A stretch of 64,000 nt of DNA from an uncultured Spartobacteria bacterium (GCA_938011325.1 CALLUD010000006.1:248001-312000); one strand, 5' to 3'; counted from the first letter of the stretch, positions 54,117 to 62,497 are shown. Notes: a model not told the origin generated them from the letters alone. Numbers and translations are program-made.

Positions 54117-54149
54117 AAAGCTCCGGGCCAACTTTCGGCCCGGAGCTTT
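54117..54149 (-). terminator. Strong hairpin terminator after fusA
   Basis: A perfect 13-bp inverted repeat, AAAGCTCCGGGCC/GGCCCGGAGCTTT, with a 7-base loop lies 29 bp past the fusA stop. On the fusA strand the stem ends in TTT, consistent with an intrinsic terminator. Confidence 0.8.
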
Positions 54150-54177
54150 CCAGCAAGTCTTTCGACAGCGGGTCGCC

Positions 54178-56262
54178 TTACTTCTCGGCGTTGCGCCGCT
54201 GCACTTCCGCGATCACGGCGTCGGAGACGTTCTTCGGGCAGGCCGCGTAGTGCGAGAACTCCATGGAGAACTGGCCGCGACCGGAGGTCATCGAGCGCAG
54301 GTCGCCGATGTAGCCAAACATTTCGCTCAGCGGAGCGTCGGCCTTGATGCGCACGCCGGTGGGCGTGGGATCCTGCGACTTGATCATGCCACGGCGGCGG
54401 TTGAGGTCGCCAATGACGTCACCCACGTGCTGCTCGGGAATGAAGACGTCGATCTTCATGATCGGCTCGAGGAGCTGCGGACCGGCCTTCGGCAGGGTCT
54501 GGCGATAAGCGGCCTTCGCGGCGATTTCGAACGCGATGGCCGAGGAGTCGACCGCGTGGTAGCCACCGTCGGTGAGCGTGACCTTGAAGGCCTGGCACGG
54601 GAAGCCGGCGAGCACGCCTTTTTCCTTGGACAACCGGAAGCCCTTTTCGACCGCCGGGATGTATTCCTTCGGCACGTTGCCGCCGACGACCTTGGACTCG
54701 AAAACGAAGTCCTCGCTGAGGTCGAGAGGCTCGATCGTGTAATCGATGCGCGCAAACTGGCCGGAGCCGCCCGACTGCTTCTTGTGCGTGTAGCTGTCGC
54801 TGACGGGCTGGGTGATCGTTTCGCGATAGGCGACCTGCGGCTTGCCGACGACCACGTCAACGCCGTAGGTGCGGCGCAGGATGTCGACCTTGATGTCGAG
54901 GTGCAGCTCGCCCATGCCCTTGAGGATGGTTTCGCCGGTTTCCTCGTCGGTCTCGACGCGGAAGGACGGGTCCTCCTTCACCATCTTGCCGAGGGCGTTG
55001 GAGAGCTTCTCGGAGCTGCCCTTGTCCTTCGTGGAAACCGCCATCGAAATCACGGGCTCCGGGAACACCATCGGCTCGAGCGTCGCCGGGTTGTTCGGAT
55101 CGCAGAGCGTGTGACCGGTCTGGACGTTCTTGAGGCCGACAATCGCAATGATGTCGCCAGCCTGCGCGGAATCGATCTCCGTGCGCTCGTTGGCGTGCAT
55201 TGTGACGAGACGGCCGATGCGCTCCTCCTTGCCGGTGTAGGTATTGAGGACGCTCATGCCCTTCTCGATGCGGCCCGAGTAAACGCGGGTGAAGGTGAGC
55301 GCGCCGAACTTGTCGTCCATGATCTTGAACGCGAGCGCGCGAAGCGGGCGGTTCGGGTCGACGATGGCGTATCCGCCGGTTTCGTTACCCTCAAGATCGA
55401 TCTCGGGCTGCGGGCGAACCTCGGTCGGGTCCGGCAGGTAATCAACGACCGCGTCGAGCACCTTCTGCACGCCCTTGTTCTTGAACGAGGAACCGCAGTA
55501 GGTCGGGAAGAAATCGAGGTTGATCGTGCCCTTGCGGATGAGGCGCTTGATCGTGGGGACGTCCGGCATCTCGCCTTCGAGATACTTCTCGAGCACCTCG
55601 TCGTCCTGCTCGACGACCGACTCGATGAGCTCGGCGCGATATTTCGCGACCTTCTCCTTCATATCGTCGGGCACCGGCTGCACGGTAAAGGCAAACGGAT
55701 CACCCGAGTCGTCCCAGACATACGCCTGCTCTTCGAGGATATCGACGACCCCCTTGAAGCTCTCCTGCTCGCCGATCGGGAGCACCATCACCAGCGGCTT
55801 CGCGCCGAGGATGTTCTTGATCTGCTCGACGACGCGGTAGAAGTCCGCGCCGACACGGTCGAGCTTGTTCACGTAAATGATGCGCGCGACCTTCGATTCG
55901 TTCGCGTAGCGCCAGTTCGTCTCCGACTGGGGCTCGACACCGCCCGATCCGCAGAAAACGCCAATGCCGCCGTCGAGAACCTTCAGCGAGCGATAGACCT
56001 CGATCGTGAAGTCCACGTGCCCGGGAGTGTCGATGACGTTGAGCTGGTGGCCGTTCCAGAAGCAGGTCGTGGCGGCCGACTGGATCGTGATGCCACGCTC
56101 CTGTTCCTGCTCCATGAAGTCGGTCGTGGCGGCACCATCGTGCACCTCGCCAATCTTGTGAATCTTGCCGGTGAGTCGAAGGATGCGCTCGGTGGTTGTC
56201 GTCTTGCCGGCGTCGACGTGCGCGAAGATGCCGATGTTGCGGTATTTCGAAAGGTCAGTCAT
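54178..56262 (-). CDS. fusA: Translation elongation factor G
   Basis: A 694-residue EF-G, the GTPase that moves tRNAs and mRNA through the ribosome. The P-loop AHVDAGKTTTTERIL, switch II DTPGHVDFT and NKLDRVGADF (G4) are intact, and domains II-V follow in order, with the domain IV stretch IDYTIEPLDL and terminal YFxxYGDLRSM-like segment FGYIGDLRSMTSGRGQFSMEF. Length and order match the family. It ends at a strong hairpin. The S12/S7 genes usual in the str operon are not upstream; instead a 59-codon open frame ends 6 bp before the start. Confidence 0.97.
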   Translation of the reverse strand: MTDLSKYRNIGIFAHVDAGKTTTTERILRLTGKIHKIGEVHDGAATTDFMEQEQERGITIQSAATTCFWNGHQLNVIDTPGHVDFTIEVYRSLKVLDGGIGVFCGSGGVEPQSETNWRYANESKVARIIYVNKLDRVGADFYRVVEQIKNILGAKPLVMVLPIGEQESFKGVVDILEEQAYVWDDSGDPFAFTVQPVPDDMKEKVAKYRAELIESVVEQDDEVLEKYLEGEMPDVPTIKRLIRKGTINLDFFPTYCGSSFKNKGVQKVLDAVVDYLPDPTEVRPQPEIDLEGNETGGYAIVDPNRPLRALAFKIMDDKFGALTFTRVYSGRIEKGMSVLNTYTGKEERIGRLVTMHANERTEIDSAQAGDIIAIVGLKNVQTGHTLCDPNNPATLEPMVFPEPVISMAVSTKDKGSSEKLSNALGKMVKEDPSFRVETDEETGETILKGMGELHLDIKVDILRRTYGVDVVVGKPQVAYRETITQPVSDSYTHKKQSGGSGQFARIDYTIEPLDLSEDFVFESKVVGGNVPKEYIPAVEKGFRLSKEKGVLAGFPCQAFKVTLTDGGYHAVDSSAIAFEIAAKAAYRQTLPKAGPQLLEPIMKIDVFIPEQHVGDVIGDLNRRRGMIKSQDPTPTGVRIKADAPLSEMFGYIGDLRSMTSGRGQFSMEFSHYAACPKNVSDAVIAEVQRRNAEK

Positions 56263-56268
56263 TAAGGA

Positions 56269-56448
56269 TCAAAAGGATGGCGTTCCCGGATTTGCGGAGC
56301 CGGTATTCGTAATCTCGTTCTCGAAAATGGCAACTCCTTGCTTTGAGGAATCTTTCGCCGGCTTCGGGAGAGCGGCCAAAACTTCACTCACTGCGGGAAC
56401 CCGCACTTCGAGAGCAGCGACGTCGCGGTAATCGACGGGCTGCGCCAT
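56269..56448 (-). CDS. Possible 59-residue protein encoded just upstream of fusA
   Basis: A short open frame (MAQPVDYRDVAALEVRVPAV... to GTPSF) ends 6 bp before the fusA ATG, so it could be co-transcribed or act as a leader whose translation affects fusA. The first half has helix-like, charged coding-type sequence; the second half is Ser/Asn/Thr-rich. No family is recognised and the ribosome-binding site is weak (AGG close to the ATG). Confidence 0.4.
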   Translation of the reverse strand: MAQPVDYRDVAALEVRVPAVSEVLAALPKPAKDSSKQGVAIFENEITNTGSANPGTPSF

Positions 56449-56487
56449 ACCTAGCGCGGAAAATCCCCGGCTGCAAGCGGTAGAAAA

Positions 56488-56526
56488 TGTCCCCCGCCGC
56501 GGGGGACGCGCCGCCTCTTTTCCGGC
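56488..56526 (+). promoter_or_regulatory. Two hairpins in the mgtE 5' region
   Basis: A perfect palindrome GTCCCCCGC-C-GCGGGGGAC occupies 56488-56506 and a weaker CCGCC/GGCGG stem follows to 56526, within 85 bp before the mgtE start. This could be a leader structure or the terminator-like end of an upstream unit; it does not match an M-box that I can recognise. Confidence 0.35.
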
Positions 56527-56570
56527 GGATTGCTCCGCACGATTCCACCGCGTGCTACGATCCCCGTTGC

Positions 56571-57932
56571 ATGGCGTCCTCCAACTTCGAATCTCCGGCT
56601 CTCGCCGAACGCACGCCTGACAATACAGCGTGGCTCGATCATTTGCGGCAGCTGGACCCGCACGAGGCCGCCAACCAGCTCGCAGACCTCCCGCAGGAGC
56701 AGCTCCGCGCCGTCCTGCGCAGGCTGCCGAACGAATTCGCGGCGGATGTCATTTGCGAACTGCCGCCGGAGTTGCAGGTGCGGTTGTTCGAGGACATGCG
56801 GCTTTCGCGCGTCTCGGGAATCCTCGACGAGATGTATCTCGACGACGCGGCGGACATTCTCGGCAAGCTCTCGTCGAAGCGCGTCAACGACATCCTCAAA
56901 AATCTGCCGTCGGAGAGCGCCGAGAAAATCGCCGAGGTGCTGGGGTATCCGGAGGACTCCGCCGGCGGCATCATGAACCCCGAGTTCATTGCGGTTCCGG
57001 AGACCATCACGGTGCAGCAGGCCGTTGACCATTTGCGAAACAGCGACGCCGCGCCCCCGGATGGCATCTTCTATATCTACGTGACTGACGAAGACGGCCG
57101 GCTTCGCGGCGTGCTGCGATTGCGCGACCTGCTCTTCGCGCAGCCCGACACGCCGGTCAGCAGCGTGATGATTCGCGAGGTGCGCTGCGTCTCCGTTCGC
57201 GCCGACCAGGAGGTGATCGCCAGTCTCTTTCGCGAGCATCACTTTGTCGCGATCCCGGTCATCGACGACTTCCAGCGCCTTCGCGGCGTGGTCACCAGCG
57301 ACGACGTGATGCAAGTGATGGAAGAGGAGGCCACCGAAGACATGCAGCGAATGATCGGCCTCTCCGGGGAGGAAATGGTCGGCACGCCGTGGCAGATCTC
57401 GTTTCGGCGCCGGCTGCCGTGGCTTTACGTGAATCTCACCACCGCCAGCGTCGCCGGCTGGGTGGTCTCGCTCCACGAAGCGACGATCGACACCTACGCG
57501 GTGCTGGCTGTTTTTCTCCCGATCATCGCCAGCCAGAGCGGCAACGCCGGCACGCAAACCCTCACGATCATCGTCCGCGGCATGGCACTCGGCGATATCG
57601 AGGGGCGGCAGAAGCGGCGCATCCTGCTCAAGGAAGCCTTCGTCTCGCTGCTCACCGGGCTCGCGACCGGCCTCACTCTCGGCGTGATCAGCTGGCTCTG
57701 GCGCGGAGACATCGTTCTCGGCGTGATCGCCTGTGTGGCAATGGTCCTGAACATGCTCTGCGCCGCACTCGCCGGCGTCCTCATTCCGCTGGGCCTCAAG
57801 GCACTCAAGATCGACCCGGCACTCGCCTCATCGATCATGCTCACCACCGTCACCGACGTGGTCGGGTTTTCTCTCTTCCTGGGTCTTGCCGGCCTCGGTT
57901 TCGCCTATTTTCCGCCCCCGCCCGTCCCGTAG
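56571..57932 (+). CDS. mgtE: Magnesium transporter MgtE
   Basis: A 453-residue Mg2+ channel. The N-terminal superhelical domain (HLRQLDPHEAANQLADLP, ADVICELPPELQVRLFEDM) and two CBS domains (SAGGIMNPEFIAVPETITVQQAVDHLR; VSSVMIREVRCVSVRADQEVI) form the magnesium-sensing gate. Five C-terminal membrane helices follow, with FLPIIASQSGNAGTQTLTIIVRGMALGDI and the selectivity aspartate in TTVTDVVGFSLFLGLA. The ATG at MASSNFESP is chosen; an upstream one adds a Pro-rich leader. Two hairpins precede the gene. Length and domain order are normal. Confidence 0.95.
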   Translation: MASSNFESPALAERTPDNTAWLDHLRQLDPHEAANQLADLPQEQLRAVLRRLPNEFAADVICELPPELQVRLFEDMRLSRVSGILDEMYLDDAADILGKLSSKRVNDILKNLPSESAEKIAEVLGYPEDSAGGIMNPEFIAVPETITVQQAVDHLRNSDAAPPDGIFYIYVTDEDGRLRGVLRLRDLLFAQPDTPVSSVMIREVRCVSVRADQEVIASLFREHHFVAIPVIDDFQRLRGVVTSDDVMQVMEEEATEDMQRMIGLSGEEMVGTPWQISFRRRLPWLYVNLTTASVAGWVVSLHEATIDTYAVLAVFLPIIASQSGNAGTQTLTIIVRGMALGDIEGRQKRRILLKEAFVSLLTGLATGLTLGVISWLWRGDIVLGVIACVAMVLNMLCAALAGVLIPLGLKALKIDPALASSIMLTTVTDVVGFSLFLGLAGLGFAYFPPPPVP

Positions 57933-57977
57933 GAAGCCGGACCGCGCCAAATTCGATACACGCGAAGGAGGTGCCGG

Positions 57978-58322
57978 ATGCGACCCTCCAATATGAAACT
58001 TCGCCCATCCCTTACAGCGGCCGCTCTCGCCGGCGGCGCATTCCTTTTCCTCGGAGCCTGCGACAATCGCGACAACGTTTCCGAAGCAAGAGAGGACGTC
58101 CAGGAAGCCCGCCAGGATCTTCAGGAGGCCAAACAGGATCTCCAGGAAGCCAGGGACGCGGTCGGCGAGCGACTCACCGATGAGACGGCGCCCACACCCA
58201 TCCCAACGCCCGAGGAACCGACGCCGGACTCCACTTCAATTCTGCCGACGGCCCCCACCACGCCGCAATCGGGCGACGTGCCGCCGACTCCCGAGGACCC
58301 GGCAACCCCGCCCGCTCAATAG
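57978..58322 (+). CDS. Small coiled-coil lipoprotein
   Basis: A 114-residue predicted lipoprotein. AAGGAGG lies 8 bases before the ATG, a near-perfect ribosome-binding site that decides the start. The signal segment ends in the lipobox LGAC (C28). A heptad-like repeat, EAREDVQEARQDLQEAKQD and QEARDAVGERL, forms a short coiled coil, and the last ~45 residues are Pro/Thr-rich and probably extended. The design recalls murein lipoprotein-type or envelope stress lipoproteins, but I do not recognise a family. It lies 45 bp downstream of mgtE, perhaps co-transcribed. Confidence 0.75.
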   Translation: MRPSNMKLRPSLTAAALAGGAFLFLGACDNRDNVSEAREDVQEARQDLQEAKQDLQEARDAVGERLTDETAPTPIPTPEEPTPDSTSILPTAPTTPQSGDVPPTPEDPATPPAQ

Positions 58323-58366
58323 GCTTTTTCATTTTTCGCAGCAGCCCGGCCCGCTAGGGTCGGGCC

Positions 58367-59875
58367 ATGAACTGGACCCGTCGTGAAGCCCTTCGGCTGG
58401 CCATCGGGAGCGCCGCCGCTGCGTGGTTGGGAAGCCGCACCCTGCGCGCCGATGACACAACGCGCACCAAGCTTTTCATTCGGGAGGTCCCGATCACGGT
58501 CAATGGCAGGACCGACACGGTGATCGCGGTCCAGCAGGAGGACGGCACTTTCGGCTTCTCGCCGGAAAAGGCGGATGGCTTCCACGTCGAGGTCGTCAAC
58601 GAACTCAACGTCCCCACCACCCTCCATTGGCACGGACTCGTCCTGCCGAATCTCATGGACGGCGTGCCGTGGGTCACGCAGGAGCCGATTCCGCCCGGCG
58701 GCTCGATGGCCTACGACTTCCCGCTCGTGCAGAGCGGCACCTACTGGATGCACTCGCACTACGGGCTGCAGGAGCAATATCTCGAGGCGGCTCCTCTGAT
58801 CATCTGGACGCCCGAACAGCGGGCCCGCGCGGACCGACAGTTTGTCGTGATGCTCTCGGACTTCTCCTTCACGCCTGCCGACGAAATTCTAAAGAAGTTG
58901 GTGGAGTCGTCGGAGATGCCCGCGATGAAAATGAAGCCCGACGAGCCGGTCGAACTCTACGCGCAGGCCGTCGAAGACGGAAAGCTGACGCGGAAAGTCG
59001 TCACCGGCCACCCGGCGGACATCGACGTCCATTACGATGCGCTGCTGGCAAATCGCCGGACCATCGACGACCCCGAAGTTCTTGCCGTCGAGCCGGGCCA
59101 AAGCGTGCTGCTGCGCATCATCGCGGCATCATCGGCCTCCGATTTCTACATCGATACCGGCGAGTTGCAGGCGGAAATCCTTGCCGTGGACGGACAGGAC
59201 GTCGAGCCCGTCCGCGGAAACTACTTCCAGCTCGCCGTCGCGCAGCGCATCGACCTGCGGGTGACGATTCCGGAGCGTGGCGGGGCATTTCCCATCCTCG
59301 CCCAGGGCGAAGGCTCGCCGCTCCTCTGCGGCGTCGTGCTCGCCACGGAGGGAACCGCCATTCCCAAACTCCCGACGAAGGCCGACAAACTCACCGTCGC
59401 GCTCGACAACACCCAGGAAAAACTTCTGCGCGCCGCGACACCCCTCGAACCGCGCCCGGTCGATCGCTCGCTGCCCTGCGCGCTTGGTGGAAAAATGGAC
59501 GGCTACGTGTGGACGATCAACGGTGCGCAATATCCAAACCGAAACTCGCTCGACGTAAAAGAAGGCGAGCGCGTGGAGGTCGTGTTCACAAACCCCACGA
59601 TGATGGGCCACCCGATGCACCTCCATGGGCACGATTTTCAGGTCACCGAAATCGACGGGGAAAAAATCCAGGGCGCGATGCGCGACACGATCGAGATCCC
59701 GCCCGGCTCCACGATCAAGGTGCAGTTCGACGCCACCCATCGTGGCATCTGGGCGTTCCACTGCCACATCCTCTATCACCTCGCCCGCGGCATGTTCACC
59801 GTCCTCAAATACGACGGCGCCGACACGAAGTTCTGGAAGCCCGAAAATTCGGCGAAGGAAATCCTGAACCTCTAG
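58367..59875 (+). CDS. Tat-exported multicopper oxidase
   Basis: A 502-residue three-cupredoxin-domain multicopper oxidase (CueO/CopA type) for periplasmic oxidation of Cu(I), phenols or similar substrates. A twin-arginine signal (TRREALRLAIGSAAAAWLG) fits export of a folded copper protein. All four copper motifs are present: TLHWHG (H87, H89), YWMHSHYG (H129, H131), HPMHLHGH (H415, H418, H420) and HCHILYHLARGM (465-476), including the type 1 cysteine and axial methionine. No Met-rich insert of CueO type is obvious, although MPAMKMKPDE near residue 185 is methionine-bearing. Copper resistance genes are not adjacent. Confidence 0.94.
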   Translation: MNWTRREALRLAIGSAAAAWLGSRTLRADDTTRTKLFIREVPITVNGRTDTVIAVQQEDGTFGFSPEKADGFHVEVVNELNVPTTLHWHGLVLPNLMDGVPWVTQEPIPPGGSMAYDFPLVQSGTYWMHSHYGLQEQYLEAAPLIIWTPEQRARADRQFVVMLSDFSFTPADEILKKLVESSEMPAMKMKPDEPVELYAQAVEDGKLTRKVVTGHPADIDVHYDALLANRRTIDDPEVLAVEPGQSVLLRIIAASSASDFYIDTGELQAEILAVDGQDVEPVRGNYFQLAVAQRIDLRVTIPERGGAFPILAQGEGSPLLCGVVLATEGTAIPKLPTKADKLTVALDNTQEKLLRAATPLEPRPVDRSLPCALGGKMDGYVWTINGAQYPNRNSLDVKEGERVEVVFTNPTMMGHPMHLHGHDFQVTEIDGEKIQGAMRDTIEIPPGSTIKVQFDATHRGIWAFHCHILYHLARGMFTVLKYDGADTKFWKPENSAKEILNL

Positions 59876-59920
59876 CGCACTGTCCGCCGCAACAGCGGGA
59901 TTCCCCGCACGCGCTCCCTG

Positions 59921-59950
59921 CGATTCAATTTCTTACACGCGGTTGAATCG
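59921..59950. promoter_or_regulatory. Inverted repeat upstream of the small lipoprotein gene
   Basis: CGATTCAA (59921-59928) and TTGAATCG (59943-59950) form a perfect 8-bp inverted repeat separated by 14 bp, ending 23 bp before the lipoprotein ATG. The spacing of half-sites, about two helical turns centre to centre, suits a dimeric regulator. No regulator gene is adjacent. Confidence 0.35.
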
Positions 59951-59973
59951 CGGGCCGCGATTTTGTGGCAGAT

Positions 59974-60138
59974 ATGAAAAAGATCCTTCTGCTGACGCTC
60001 CCCGCAATCACCGCGCTTTTCCTGATCTCCGGCTTCACCGCCTGTGAGAAGAAAGGCCCGATGGAACGCGCGGGCGAAAGCATCGACGACGCCGCGGAGG
60101 ATGTCTCCGACAAGATCGACGACGCGACCTCCAACTAG
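59974..60138 (+). CDS. Entericidin-like small lipoprotein
   Basis: A 54-residue lipoprotein: MKKILLLTLPAITALFLISG is the signal segment, FTAC the lipobox, and the mature part (EKKGPMERAGESIDDAAED and VSDKIDDATSN) is a short acidic amphipathic helix. The pattern of a tiny lipoprotein with AGESIDDAAEDV-like sequence matches entericidin/YnbE-style envelope stress proteins found in many Gram-negative bacteria. It stands alone between the oxidase and DUF2905 genes. An inverted repeat precedes it. Confidence 0.7.
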   Translation: MKKILLLTLPAITALFLISGFTACEKKGPMERAGESIDDAAEDVSDKIDDATSN

Positions 60139-60235
60139 CGACCGTTTTCCACCCGGTGCAGCCCGGGTTCGTGACGCTGCAAAGCTCTGTCGAGGGCGTG
60201 CTTGACGCGCCCCGATGGACGGTCATCGTTCCTCC

Positions 60236-60436
60236 ATGAACGACCTCGGGCGCATGCTCTTTTTCGCGGGATTGGTGCTCGCGGGAATTGGCGCGCTCCT
60301 CTGGCTGGGCAAGGGATTCCGGCTGCCCGGCGACATCGTCGTGGAGCGCGGAAATTTCACGTTCGCCTTTCCCATCGTCACCTGCATCGTCATCAGCATC
60401 GTGCTGACCATCGTGTTGAATCTGTTCCGCCGTTAG
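60236..60436 (+). CDS. DUF2905 small membrane protein
   Basis: A 66-residue protein with two membrane helices, of the DUF2905 family. The family pattern is clear: LGRMLFFAGLVLAGIGALLWL, the short turn GKGFRLPGDIVVERGNFTF, then FPIVTCIVISIVLTIVLNLF. The GRLPGDI-type turn is the most conserved part in relatives. The ATG at MNDLGRM is the family start; one seven codons upstream is unlikely. It is separated from the glycosyltransferase ATG by one base, so the two are probably translated together. Function unknown. Confidence 0.88.
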   Translation: MNDLGRMLFFAGLVLAGIGALLWLGKGFRLPGDIVVERGNFTFAFPIVTCIVISIVLTIVLNLFRR

Positions 60437-60437
60437 C

Positions 60438-61694
60438 ATGCCAAAGCGCATTCTTCTCGCGCCGCTCGGCAGCTTCGGCGACGTCAATCCATTCCTCTGG
60501 ATGGGACGCGTGCTCCGCGACGCCGGGCACGACGTGCGCGTGATTCTCAATCCCGTCTTCGCGCCGCTGGCGCAAAATCTCGACCTGCCGCATGCTACCA
60601 TGGGCACGGAGGACGAGTATCACGCCGTCGCGAAAAACCCCGAGCTGTGGCATCCGTCGCGTGGCTCCACCTACGTGCTCCGGCAGACTGCGGAACTCAC
60701 GAGCCGGCATTTCGCAGCGATCGCGAAGGAATCGGAGGGCGCCCCACCTCTCCTGCTCGCGCCATGCATCGCCTTCGGCGCGCGGCTCGCGCGGGAGAAA
60801 CTCGGGCTTACCCTCGTTACCGTGAACCTTCAGCCGGGGGTGCTGTTCAGCGCGCACGAAACGCCCACGTTCGGCTTCGGCATCGGCTTCCTCAGGCACC
60901 TGCCGCCGCGCGCAACACGTGGTTTGCTCGCGCTTGCACGGATCCAGGTAAACGTGGCGCTTCGCCCCGGTATCGAGTCCGCGTGCCGCGAGCAGGGAGT
61001 CCCCGCGCCCAGCGACCCCTTCGGCGATTGGTGGCAATCGCCCGACGGCGTGATCTGTCTGTTCTCAAAACACTTCGCCTCACCGCAACGCGACTGGCCG
61101 TGGGGCACCCGCTGCGTGGGTTTCCCGCTCGAGGATTTGTCGGGGCAAATCCCCGTCGACCCGGCTTGCGAGCAATTCCTGTCCGGGGGTCCTCCTCCCA
61201 TTCTTTTCACGCCGGGAACCGCCATGGCGTTTGGCAGGCGGTTTTTTCGGGTCGCCCTCGAGGCGTGCGCGAAAGGCGGATGGCGCGGCATTTTCCTCAC
61301 CAGGTTTCCGGACCAGCTGCCACCCGGGTTGCCGCCGACCATTCGCGCCTTCGATTACGTGCCGCTCTCGGCCGTGCTCCCACGTTGCGCGGCGATCGTG
61401 CATCACGGCGGCATCGGAACGACTTCGCAGGCCCTCGCCGCCGGCATCCCGCAGCTCATCATGCCGATGGCTCACGATCAGCCCGACAACGCGACCCGCG
61501 TGCGCGACCTCGGTCTGGGCGCGCGCTTGTGGCCCTTCCAGTTCCACCCGGGAACCGTTTTCTCCACCCTCAATCGGCTCTTGAATGACGAGCCAACCCA
61601 CCGCCGTTGCCGGGAATTTGCCGCCCGCATTCGCAGCGAAAATCCCGGACGCGGCCTCCTCGAGGCCCTCGCGTTCAAGCTCCGTCAGCCGTGA
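60438..61694 (+). CDS. GT1-type glycosyltransferase (UDP-glucuronosyltransferase-like)
   Basis: A 418-residue GT-B glycosyltransferase of the MGT/UGT group that glycosylates small lipophilic acceptors. The N-terminal domain opens with RILLAPLGSFGDVNPFLWMG, and the C-terminal donor-binding signature is AAIVHHGGIGTTSQALAAGIPQLIMPMAHDQPDNATR (residues about 315-352 in two parts: VHHGGIGTT and HDQPDNA). The histidine and DQ/DN pair expected for UDP-sugar binding are present. Acceptors could be sterol, carotenoid or phenolic compounds; nothing nearby tells. It overlaps the convergent small zinc-type protein gene by 20 bp. Confidence 0.88.
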   Translation: MPKRILLAPLGSFGDVNPFLWMGRVLRDAGHDVRVILNPVFAPLAQNLDLPHATMGTEDEYHAVAKNPELWHPSRGSTYVLRQTAELTSRHFAAIAKESEGAPPLLLAPCIAFGARLAREKLGLTLVTVNLQPGVLFSAHETPTFGFGIGFLRHLPPRATRGLLALARIQVNVALRPGIESACREQGVPAPSDPFGDWWQSPDGVICLFSKHFASPQRDWPWGTRCVGFPLEDLSGQIPVDPACEQFLSGGPPPILFTPGTAMAFGRRFFRVALEACAKGGWRGIFLTRFPDQLPPGLPPTIRAFDYVPLSAVLPRCAAIVHHGGIGTTSQALAAGIPQLIMPMAHDQPDNATRVRDLGLGARLWPFQFHPGTVFSTLNRLLNDEPTHRRCREFAARIRSENPGRGLLEALAFKLRQP

Positions 61695-61875
61695 GATCGG
61701 GCGAACTCTCCGGCGTTTCCGTGGGCAACCTGCGGGGCTTGCACAGGACCTTCGGCGTATTCGCCACCCGGGCGCACCGCCGGCAATACCATTCCGGATC
61801 GCGAACGAGGGCCAACAACCGGTCGGGGTGCTTCTCAAGGTCCTTCTTTGACCACTCGCAAAGAGTTTTTGCCAT
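61675..61875 (-). CDS. Small cysteine-containing (zinc-ribbon-like) protein
   Basis: A 66-residue protein. MAKTLCEWSKKDLEKHPDRL and EWYCRRCARVANTPKVLCKP resemble a family of short conserved proteins, remembered mainly from proteobacteria, with a CxxC pair (C31, C34) and a following cysteine (C45); C6 could be a fourth ligand. A metal-binding adapter role is likely but unproven. It is convergent with the glycosyltransferase gene and shares a ~85-bp upstream region with dps. Confidence 0.65.
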   Translation of the reverse strand: MAKTLCEWSKKDLEKHPDRLLALVRDPEWYCRRCARVANTPKVLCKPRRLPTETPESSPDLTADGA

Positions 61876-61933
61876 ATCGCGAATTTGTCACCATCGCGAT
61901 GCAAACGGTGGTTGCGCAAGCGGCGATTTCAAT

Positions 61934-61948
61934 TTAGAATGATTCCAA
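61934..61948. promoter_or_regulatory. Fur/PerR-like 7-1-7 palindrome upstream of dps
   Basis: TTAGAAT-G-ATTCCAA is a 7-1-7 inverted repeat with one mismatch. It matches the PerR box consensus (TTATAATNATTATAA) at 11 of 14 defined positions and lies 14 bp before the dps ATG. Peroxide- or iron-responsive repression of dps is usual in other bacteria; the regulator here is unseen. Confidence 0.5.
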
Positions 61949-61961
61949 TTCCAAAAAGCCC

Positions 61962-62435
61962 ATGAGCACTCAAACCGCCACCAAACAGAAAACGAATCAG
62001 GTTGCCGAAGGCCTCAAGACCTTGCTGGCCGATACCTACGCCCTCCTCGGCCAGACCCATCTCGCCCACTGGAATGTCGAAGGGCCCGCCTTCTTCGCCC
62101 TGCACGCCGCGTTCCAGACCCAGTATGAAGAGCTGTTCACCGCGGTCGACGAGATCGCCGAGCGCCTGCGCGCCCTCGACTTCTACGCTCCCGGCGGTCT
62201 CAGCGCCCTCGCAAAGGCATCCGGCATTCGCGAAATGGAGGCCGGCGCCGCCCCGGCGAAGGATTTCGTCGCGCACCTCATCGAGGGGCACGAAACCCTC
62301 CTCGCCGGCGCCCACGAGCTTCGTGACACCTGCGACACCGCCAAGGACCTCGAAACCCAGGACCTGGTGATCGCGCGGATTCAGGCCCATGAGAAGACCC
62401 TCTGGATGCTCAAGAGCTTCCTGAAGAATCTCTGA
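61962..62435 (+). CDS. dps: Dps-family ferritin-like DNA-protection protein
   Basis: A 157-residue Dps protein that oxidises Fe(II) with hydrogen peroxide, stores iron in a dodecameric shell and shields DNA. Ferroxidase ligands lie in LLGQTHLAHWNVEGPAFFALH (His) and YEELFTAVDEIAERLRALD (Asp/Glu). The following SALAKASGIREM loop and the C-terminal helix AHEKTLWMLKSFL are typical. The basic start (TATKQKTNQVAEG) may contact DNA. A Fur/PerR-like palindrome precedes the gene and an intrinsic terminator follows, so it is monocistronic. Confidence 0.92.
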   Translation: MSTQTATKQKTNQVAEGLKTLLADTYALLGQTHLAHWNVEGPAFFALHAAFQTQYEELFTAVDEIAERLRALDFYAPGGLSALAKASGIREMEAGAAPAKDFVAHLIEGHETLLAGAHELRDTCDTAKDLETQDLVIARIQAHEKTLWMLKSFLKNL

Positions 62436-62466
62436 GTCAACTTCCCGAGCCAAAGCTCTTTCAGAC

Positions 62467-62497
62467 GGCCGCCTTCCCACCGGAGGGCGGCCTTTTT
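62467..62497 (+). terminator. Intrinsic terminator after dps
   Basis: GGCCGCC (62467-62473) and GGCGGCC (62486-62492) form a stem with a 12-base loop, followed directly by TTTTT, 31 bp past the dps stop. Confidence 0.85.
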
